Shown here: in pieces, positions 43,896-48,802 of the stretch | How positions within the stretch are numbered: the stretch's first letter is position 1 | Layout of the letters: the number at the start of each line of letters is the position of its first letter | Origin: Clostridia bacterium | GTDB lineage: Bacteria; Bacillota; Clostridia; Christensenellales; Aristaeellaceae | Direction: 5' to 3' | DNA: 48,802 bases | Assembly: GCA_017431005.1 (NCBI GenBank) | Contig: JAFRLY010000047.1 | Coordinates: forward strand, 1-48,802 | The notes under the pieces: generated by a model | What the model was told of the DNA's origin: nothing | Database searches by the model: none | What the model saw: the letters and a program-made list of their open reading frames with translations, nothing else | Program-made: the position numbers and the translations under genes

Positions 43896-44516
43896 ATGAT
43901 AAAAAACATTGTATTTGACATGGGAAGGGTGCTGATCCGGTTTGATCCGGAATACTTTCTGACCAGGGAAGGAGTTCATGATCCGGAGGATCGGGCTGTT
44001 ATATTAAAGGAACTGTTTCACTCTGTGGAATGGGCCATGATGGACCGCGGCGACCTGTCAGAGGATAAGGCTGAACCTTTGGTTCTGAAAAGAATTCCAG
44101 AGCGGCTGCATTCGAAAACATCTTATTTGCTGTATAATTGGGCACAGAGAAAAGACACAATTCCCGGCATGTATGAATTGGTAAAGGATCTGAAGGAGTC
44201 CGGATACGGCATATATCTTCTGAGTAATGCAAGTACAGCCCAGCCTGAATACTGGAAGCAATATCCTGTCAGCAGTTTCTTTGACGGCACAATGATTTCA
44301 TCTGCTGAACGGTGCATCAAACCGTCGGATGAAATATACAGGCGGTTTATCGAACGTTTTTGCCTGGAACCGGATGAGTGCATATTTATTGACGATACCC
44401 CAAGCAATGTGGCGGCGGCAATTGCCAACGGCTGGGATGGAATCGTCTTTTTCGGGGATGCCGGGGAATGCAGGAGGCTCCTTGAAATGAAAGGAGTCAA
44501 AATCAAAGGGCTGTAA
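43896..44516 (+). CDS. HAD-family phosphatase (YihX-like)
   Basis: The 206-residue protein shows HAD motif I FDMGRVL (nucleophile Asp near residue 9; Gly at +2 is usual in the YihX group), motif II LLSNAST, a Lys in CIKPSDEIY and motif IV IFIDDTPSNV. Family members dephosphorylate sugar phosphates. It lies 20 nt after the permease and may be cotranscribed. The substrate is unknown. Confidence 0.9.
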   Translation: MIKNIVFDMGRVLIRFDPEYFLTREGVHDPEDRAVILKELFHSVEWAMMDRGDLSEDKAEPLVLKRIPERLHSKTSYLLYNWAQRKDTIPGMYELVKDLKESGYGIYLLSNASTAQPEYWKQYPVSSFFDGTMISSAERCIKPSDEIYRRFIERFCLEPDECIFIDDTPSNVAAAIANGWDGIVFFGDAGECRRLLEMKGVKIKGL

Positions 44517-44548
44517 GCCTGATACCTGTATGAAATCTGAAAAAATAC

Positions 44549-44577
44549 TTGACTCAATAGGAAAGATGCGGTATTAT
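44549..44577 (+). promoter_or_regulatory. Strong sigma-A promoter of rplM-rpsI
   Basis: TTGACT (44549-44554) and TATTAT (44572-44577) have a 17-bp spacer. Close to consensus, as expected for ribosomal protein genes. Confidence 0.88.
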
Positions 44578-44583
44578 AGCGGT

Positions 44584-44687
44584 TGGTTATCAATAGCTCC
44601 GCTAGCCCCGGTAGCTCTTGAAGATATGTCCGAACATGCGACCATCATGGGAGGACGCGCCGAACGATAAACCGAGGAGGAAGAACC
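44584..44687 (+). ncRNA. Possible rplM leader RNA
   Basis: The roughly 105-nt leader between promoter and rplM contains no reading frame and several pairing stretches (AGCTCCGCTAGC with GGTAGCTCT; TGTCC-GAACA; CGCGCCG). L13-binding autoregulatory leaders are known in Firmicutes at this place. I cannot confirm the fold, so this is a placement-based suggestion. Confidence 0.4.
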
Positions 44688-45122
44688 TTGAAGACTTTTA
44701 TTCCGAAGACCGCTGACATCGACCGTAAATGGTACGTTGTTGATGCGGAGGGAATGGTGCTGGGTCGTCTGGCCAGCGAAGTGGCAAACATTCTGCGCGG
44801 CAAGAATAAGCCGATCTACACTCCCAATATGGATACCGGTGACTATGTGATCATCGTGAATGCCGGGAAGGTCGTTCTGACCGGTAAAAAGCTGGATCAG
44901 AAGATCTACTATCATCACAGCGGATATGCCGGCGGACTGAAGGAAACCAAATATCGCAAGCTGCTGGCTGAGAAGCCTGAGTTCGCAGTTCAGCACGCGG
45001 TGAAGGGCATGCTGCCCAAGGGACCGCTTGGCCGTCAGATGGCGAAGAAGCTGAAGGTCTTTGCCGGTGCCGAACATGGCATGGAAGCGCAGAAGCCCGA
45101 AGCGCTGGACCTGAAAAAGTGA
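44688..45122 (+). CDS. rplM: 50S ribosomal protein L13
   Basis: The 144-residue protein has the L13 signatures [12 protein letters not shown]-like ([21 protein letters not shown]), [18 protein letters not shown] and [14 protein letters not shown]. It binds 23S rRNA early in 50S assembly. Translation starts at TTG 44688 with GAGGAGGAAG upstream. rpsI follows. Confidence 0.97.
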   Translation: MKTFIPKTADIDRKWYVVDAEGMVLGRLASEVANILRGKNKPIYTPNMDTGDYVIIVNAGKVVLTGKKLDQKIYYHHSGYAGGLKETKYRKLLAEKPEFAVQHAVKGMLPKGPLGRQMAKKLKVFAGAEHGMEAQKPEALDLKK

Positions 45123-45143
45123 CGCGGAAAGGAGTAAATGAAG

Positions 45144-45533
45144 ATGGCTAAGGGAGAATTTAACGCTGTTGGTCGTCGGAAGAAGGCTGTCGCCCGCGTC
45201 CGTCTGGTTGCCGGAGATGGCAAGATCACCATTAACAAGCGTGATATCGACAATTATTTTGGCCTCGAAACCCTGAAGATGACGGTTCGTCAGCCCCTGA
45301 CGCTGACCAATACCGGAAACTACGATGTGTTCGTGAACGTGAACGGCGGCGGCCTCAGCGGTCAGGCCGGTGCTATCCGCCACGGTATCAGCCGTGCGCT
45401 TTGCAAAGCTGATCCTGAGCTTCGCGGTACGCTGAAAAAGGCCGGTCTGATGACCCGTGATCCTCGTATGAAGGAACGGAAAAAGTACGGTCTCAAAGCT
45501 GCACGCCGTGCTCCTCAGTTCAGCAAGCGCTGA
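45144..45533 (+). CDS. rpsI: 30S ribosomal protein S9
   Basis: The 129-residue protein carries [34 protein letters not shown] and the C-terminal [14 protein letters not shown], whose last arginine contacts P-site tRNA. GGAG is 9 nt before ATG 45144; an ATG at 45138 is too close. It is cotranscribed with rplM. Confidence 0.97.
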   Translation: MAKGEFNAVGRRKKAVARVRLVAGDGKITINKRDIDNYFGLETLKMTVRQPLTLTNTGNYDVFVNVNGGGLSGQAGAIRHGISRALCKADPELRGTLKKAGLMTRDPRMKERKKYGLKAARRAPQFSKR

Positions 45534-45554
45534 TCGAAACTGCAAAATGCTCAA

Positions 45555-45589
45555 AAGTCCCGGAAACCGATGGTTCCCGGGGCTTTTTT
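45555..45589 (+). terminator. Terminator of rplM-rpsI
   Basis: A 14-bp stem with one wobble and one mismatch (45555-45568 with 45572-45585), loop GAT, is followed by TTTT. Confidence 0.88.
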
Positions 45590-45689
45590 GCACTTCTGCT
45601 CGGCAGGCGCTTGTGAACGCTATACGGGATATCTGCTGTTTTACGTTTCAGAACACTCCTGATTATGCCGGATGTGCGTTTATGTTGTT

Positions 45690-46314
45690 GGGAATGGGAT
45701 GGATTCTGGAAAAGGATATTCCTGTGTGAGTTCTGCGCAAAGGCGATGAAGCAGTACCGGAAATACATTTTTGATCGGATTCTGGTGAAGGCATTCAGGC
45801 TTTCTCCAGTGACACAGCTTGCTTAGTATCCTCTGCCATTTCGAACGATGTGAATACGATCGAAATGGAATCATCGGGCGGCTGCAGAGCGCGGTTCAGA
45901 TCGGTATTGCATTTGCCATCGGCGCACCGGGCCTGATACTTTGGTGCAGCTTGATGCTGACGCTGATCGACATCGGCTTCTCTCTGCTGCTTGTCATCGT
46001 ATCCATTGTTCTGCGAAACAAGGCAGCAGCAGATTTCCTCGCCAGGGTGATTCTGACAGGCCACGTGTTCTATTTAATGTATTCGGCGACAGCGTCCTTG
46101 GATGCGGAGACTTCCTATGAGGTGCTGGATGCCATTTTGAAGCTGGATGGGCTACATCTGCATCATCGTTACCCACGATCTGGACAAGAATATCCTGCGC
46201 AGTTGTAACGGCTTGTTCGCAATGAAGAACGGAGAAGTCCTGGAGCGGGGGAGAGCTTCATTGATCTTATGGAGAAAAAGGTTTTTTTATTCTCTCTTCA
46301 CCATCTCCCAATGA
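45690..46314 (+). pseudogene. Relic of a multidrug/peptide-type ABC exporter
   Basis: Motifs of a half-size exporter can be read in order across plus-strand frames: KAMKQYRKYIFDRILVK (from about 45740), GIQAFSSD...SAISNDVNTIE (45790-45864), IIGRLQSAVQIGIAFAIG and TLIDIGFSLLLVIVSIVL membrane segments (to about 46010), SLDAETSYEVLDAILKLDG (the D-loop, near 46100), CIIVTHDLDKNIL, MKNGEVLERG, FIDLMEKK and the end FYSLFTISQ-stop at 46314. Walker A, the signature motif and much of the membrane domain are missing, so a large internal deletion accompanies several frameshifts. No start is visible. The region 45590-45690 shows nothing else. Confidence 0.82.
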
Positions 46315-46396
46315 GAATAAAGCCGGAAGGCTTGTCTCAAATTACCAGCATGACAGAATCCACTGTATTCCGAAATAAATGACAGGGAGATTTCTG

Positions 46397-46429
46397 TAAA
46401 TATTATTTTGTATGACACAATAATATTTA
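46397..46429 (+). repeat. 33-bp A+T-rich palindrome
   Basis: Arms 46397-46411 and 46415-46429 match at 14 of 15 positions (TAAATATTATT core) around a 3-bp centre. It has no T-tract afterwards, so it is not a standard terminator. It stands about 20 bp before the TetR-type operator and may be a second regulator site or an end of a lost element. Confidence 0.75.
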
Positions 46430-46449
46430 TGATGAAGTCTTCTCAAAAA

Positions 46450-46491
46450 CGGTCAACGGACATAAAATAGCGTTGACCGATACGGTTAACG
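46450..46491 (+). promoter_or_regulatory. Operator of the TetR-family regulator (three half-sites)
   Basis: The half-site CGGTCAACG (46450-46458) is mirrored by CGTTGACCG (46471-46479) across 12 bp. The second copy pairs again with CGGTTAACG (46483-46491) across ATA, giving a compact 21-bp near-palindrome. TAAAAT (46463-46468) lies between the outer sites, a probable -10 box, and the final half-site touches the GGAGG ribosome site. Binding would block both transcription and translation start, as in autorepressed TetR genes. Confidence 0.75.
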
Positions 46492-46501
46492 GAGGCGCAT
46501 A

Positions 46502-47122
46502 ATGAACCCAAAGTTCTACGATCTGCCGCAGGAAAGGAAGCAGGCGATCCTGAATGCCGGCTTTCATGTGTTTTCACGGAATACCTACAAGAAAAGCCCG
46601 ATGAGTGAGATCGCTGAAGCAGCGGGAATCAGCAAATCGCTGCTCTTTCACTATTTCCATAACAAGAAGGAGCTGTATCTCTTCCTGTGGGATACCTGCG
46701 CCAAAATCACGGTGGAGGAGATGACCCGCAGCGGCGCCTATGAGCAAAACGATCTTTTCGGGAGTATGGATTACGGAATGCAGGCAAAATTGCGCCTGAT
46801 GAAAAAGTATCCCGATATCGGGCTGTTTGCCGTAAGAGCTTTTTACGAAAAGGATCCTGAGATCAGCGCGGACATTCAGAAAAGCATGGGAAAGTATCTG
46901 GATGCCCATGCGGCGAAAAAGCTGGGAAAGCTGAATCCGGATGATTTTATTCCGGGAATTGATCTTTATATGATGTACAGGGAGATGTACTGGGCATCTG
47001 AAGGCTGCCTCTGGGAATATATTCAGCGCGGGGCTTTGGATACCGACGCAATGGAAAAGGATTTCAGGAGGCTTCTGGATTTCTGGAAATCCGTTTATCT
47101 TCGAAATAACCGGGAGAAATAA
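46502..47122 (+). CDS. TetR/AcrR-family transcriptional regulator
   Basis: The 206-residue protein has an N-terminal TetR helix-turn-helix (about residues 10-56) with AILNAGFHVFSRNTYKKSPMSEIAEAAGISKSLLFHYF-type features, followed by a helical ligand domain. The ligand is unknown. GGAGG is 6 nt before the ATG. It lies in an apparent operon with the hydrolase (5-nt gap) and the methyltransferase, which it probably represses from the operator at 46450-46491. Confidence 0.93.
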   Translation: MNPKFYDLPQERKQAILNAGFHVFSRNTYKKSPMSEIAEAAGISKSLLFHYFHNKKELYLFLWDTCAKITVEEMTRSGAYEQNDLFGSMDYGMQAKLRLMKKYPDIGLFAVRAFYEKDPEISADIQKSMGKYLDAHAAKKLGKLNPDDFIPGIDLYMMYREMYWASEGCLWEYIQRGALDTDAMEKDFRRLLDFWKSVYLRNNREK

Positions 47123-47126
47123 TAAA

Positions 47127-47948
47127 ATGACTGAGAAAACATTTATCACCTCTTCCGGTACGATCCATTACTGGACGAATGAGATCCGATATGATCGGGA
47201 TACCCTGGTTTTTCTTCCCGGACTTACCGCGGATCATCATCTGTTCGACATGCAGACTGAGGCGTTTATAACGGAAAAAAATATTCTGACCTGGGATGCG
47301 CCGGGACATGCTGCCTCCAGGCCTTTTCAGCTGAACTTCAGCCTGATGGACAAGGCCGGCTGGCTGCATGAAATTCTGCAAAAAGAGGGAATTACTCTTC
47401 CTGTCCTTGTCGGTCAATCGATGGGAGGATATGTTGCCCAGTGTTTTATGGAGAAGTATCCGGGGGAGACCGGCGGCTTTGTTTCCATTGATTCCGCGCC
47501 GCTGAAACGCAGCTATGTGACCGGAGCGGAGATCTGGGCTTTGAAGAAAACGGAACCCATGTACAGAGCTTTTCCGTGGAAAGTACTGCGGAAGCTCGGA
47601 TCAAACGGATGCTCCACAACCGAGTATGGCAGAACACTAATGAACCGCTTTCTTGATTCCTATACGAAGGATGAATATTGCAGACTGGCCGGTCACGGCA
47701 TGAAAATGCTGGCGGAGGCCATGGAAGCAGCTCTGCCATACGCTGTTGATTGCCCGGCGCTTCTGATCTGCGGTGAGAAGGATCAGGCGGGTTCAGCCAA
47801 AAGCTATAACCGAAGATGGGCGAGGAAGGAGAACCTTCCGATCTGCTGGATCAGGGATGCCGGGCATAATGCCAACACGGATAAGCCTGAAGAAGTCAAT
47901 CGTCTTATCCGTGAGTTTATACTGAGGCTTGGAGATGATTCGAAATGA
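47127..47948 (+). CDS. Alpha/beta-hydrolase
   Basis: The 273-residue protein has an alpha/beta-hydrolase fold: VFLPGLTADHHLFD, TWDAPGHAAS, the nucleophile elbow GQSMGG (Ser near residue 95), LLICGEKDQAGSAKSYNRRW and the catalytic His in DAGHNANTDKP. It is probably an esterase or lipase-like enzyme; the substrate is unknown. The ATG follows the regulator by 4 nt. Its stop overlaps the next start as ATGA. Confidence 0.9.
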   Translation: MTEKTFITSSGTIHYWTNEIRYDRDTLVFLPGLTADHHLFDMQTEAFITEKNILTWDAPGHAASRPFQLNFSLMDKAGWLHEILQKEGITLPVLVGQSMGGYVAQCFMEKYPGETGGFVSIDSAPLKRSYVTGAEIWALKKTEPMYRAFPWKVLRKLGSNGCSTTEYGRTLMNRFLDSYTKDEYCRLAGHGMKMLAEAMEAALPYAVDCPALLICGEKDQAGSAKSYNRRWARKENLPICWIRDAGHNANTDKPEEVNRLIREFILRLGDDSK

Positions 47949-48616
47949 ACAGTAAGCTTTTTATTCAGGCAATTTCACGGTTCCTTATGGGACTGCTGAC
48001 CGTGAGTCTGCTGATTTTTCTTCCTGCAGGAACCTTTCAGTATCTGCAGGGCTGGCTCCTGCTGACGATTCTGTTTCTACCGATGTTTGCCGCTGGGCTT
48101 ATTATGCTGAAAAAGAATCCTGAACTTCTGAAGAAGCGCTTGAATGCAAAAGAAAAAGAAGCAGAACAGAAAGCAGTGATTCTTTGCAGCGGGTTCATGT
48201 TTCTGGCGGCTTTTATTCTCGCAGGCTTAAGTTTTCGCTTCGGATGGATGATGCTGCCTCTATCGGCGAGCATTGCGGCTGCGATCGTATTTCTGGCCGC
48301 CTATGCGCTGTACGCGGAAGTGCTTCGAGAAAACACCTATCTTTCCAGAACGATCGAAGTGCAGGAAAATCAGCAGGTGATAGATACAGGACTGTATGGG
48401 ATTGTACGGCATCCGATGTATATGGCAACAGTCTTCCTGTTTCTGATGATGCCGCTGGTGCTGGGCTCGGTGCTGTCTTTTATTGTGATGCTGTGCTATA
48501 TTCCGATCATTGCGAAACGAATCCGAAATGAAGAAATGGTGCTCACAACAGGTCTGCCGGGATATGGGAAATACAAAAAGAAAGTGAAATACAGACTGAT
48601 TCCGTTTATATGGTAA
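47945..48616 (+). CDS. Isoprenylcysteine carboxyl methyltransferase (ICMT)-family membrane protein
   Basis: The 223-residue protein has about five membrane helices and the ICMT/PEMT signature GIVRHPMYMA (near residue 155) with the conserved NEE in IRNEEMVL. Such enzymes methylate carboxyl groups or lipids using SAM; the bacterial substrate is unknown. It overlaps the hydrolase gene by 4 nt. Confidence 0.88.
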   Translation: MNSKLFIQAISRFLMGLLTVSLLIFLPAGTFQYLQGWLLLTILFLPMFAAGLIMLKKNPELLKKRLNAKEKEAEQKAVILCSGFMFLAAFILAGLSFRFGWMMLPLSASIAAAIVFLAAYALYAEVLRENTYLSRTIEVQENQQVIDTGLYGIVRHPMYMATVFLFLMMPLVLGSVLSFIVMLCYIPIIAKRIRNEEMVLTTGLPGYGKYKKKVKYRLIPFIW

Positions 48617-48643
48617 ACAGAATATTTCAGCCGGACAAAAAAG

Positions 48644-48704
48644 CTGCACTGTTCAGTGCAGTCAGACTGTCGACAAAGTCCGAGGTTAAGGCCTCGGATT
48701 TTGT
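48644..48704 (+). terminator. Two hairpins after the TetR module
   Basis: A 7-bp stem (48644-48650 with 48655-48661) is followed by a longer stem (48673-48685 with 48692-48704, ACAAA-TCCGAGG with CCTCGGA-TTTTGT). The U-rich part lies in the second arm. They probably end the operon. Confidence 0.6.
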
Positions 48705-48755
48705 CATATAAAAGTGCCGAGAAGTCAATAAAATCAACACATAGAGGGCGATTTA

Positions 48756-48764
48756 TGGTATAAT
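48756..48764 (+). promoter_or_regulatory. Extended -10 promoter of the gene at the right edge
   Basis: TGGTATAAT is a perfect extended -10 box 22 bp before the ATG at 48787. Confidence 0.65.
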
Positions 48765-48786
48765 AAAAGCATAAGGAGTGAGCCAT

Positions 48787-48802
48787 ATGCTGCATGAAGA
48801 GC
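48787..48802 (+). CDS. Start of a gene cut by the window edge
   Basis: AAGGAG (48773-48778) is 8 nt before ATG 48787, behind a good promoter. Only MLHEE can be read, so no function can be given. Confidence 0.65.

Noticed and set aside
43896-44516. Missing second Asp in HAD motif I
   Set aside because: Gly at this position is usual in the YihX group, so it does not mean inactivity.
1-48802. Prophage, transposon or CRISPR content
   Set aside because: No integrase, transposase, cas gene, direct-repeat array or terminal repeats were seen; the two relics decayed without visible element ends.

Overview
The window is a 48.8-kb piece of a bacterial chromosome of moderately high G+C. Its gene content is that of a Firmicute, most likely an anaerobic gut-type clostridium (an inference). 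The evidence is a DnaD/DnaI-type helicase-loading pair, RemA, CdaA/CdaR, the tilS-hpt-ftsH cluster, class II aldolase with PfkA, strong Shine-Dalgarno sites, frequent TTG/GTG starts, and many sigma-A promoters of the TGnTATAAT type. I see no prophage, IS element, CRISPR array or rRNA. Most of the window is core genome in compact operons.

Layout. 1-9.7 kb (minus strand): an envelope-polysaccharide operon runs from a strong promoter at 9.69 kb through a phosphoglycosyl transferase, a sugar nucleotidyltransferase and galE. It continues into a 5.2-kb gene for a giant protein with an actin/Hsp70-like C-terminal half, then a SpoU-type rRNA methyltransferase. A tRNA-Arg(CCG) with its own promoter and terminator follows. 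9.8-17.4 kb (plus): a membrane protein with a Gln/Gly/Tyr-rich tail, tilS, hpt, ftsH and a VanW-family protein. 17.5-21.3 kb: fba (minus), then a divergent dnaD-dnaI-ArsC-like operon. 21.4-25.9 kb: pfkA (minus), then a divergent yicC-remA-gmk-rpoZ-coaBC operon. 25.9-27.5 kb (minus): a nadD-yqeK fusion followed by rsfS. 27.6-29.0 kb: rpsT and a secreted protein with four SH3 repeats.

29.1-29.65 kb holds a decayed pullulanase relic. 29.8-34.9 kb is a complete BMP/PnrA-type (nucleoside-like) ABC importer. 35.0-39.6 kb is a cdaA-cdaR operon that lacks the usual glmM and instead carries an unknown membrane protein, a P-loop NTPase and an RsmF-like rRNA methyltransferase. 39.6-44.5 kb encodes a second ABC importer of the iron/thiamine/phosphonate type with a fused double permease, followed by a HAD phosphatase. 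44.5-45.6 kb is rplM-rpsI behind a near-consensus promoter. 45.7-46.3 kb holds a decayed ABC-exporter relic. 46.4-48.6 kb is a TetR-controlled module (regulator, alpha/beta hydrolase, ICMT-like methyltransferase) with a clear multi-half-site operator. A further gene begins at the right edge.

The least explained items are the giant 1744-residue protein, which appears to start at a CTG codon, the Cys-less ArsC-like protein in the helicase-loader operon, the Q/G/Y-rich membrane protein coupled to tilS, the orphan genes behind cdaA-cdaR, and the palindromes in front of the TetR gene.
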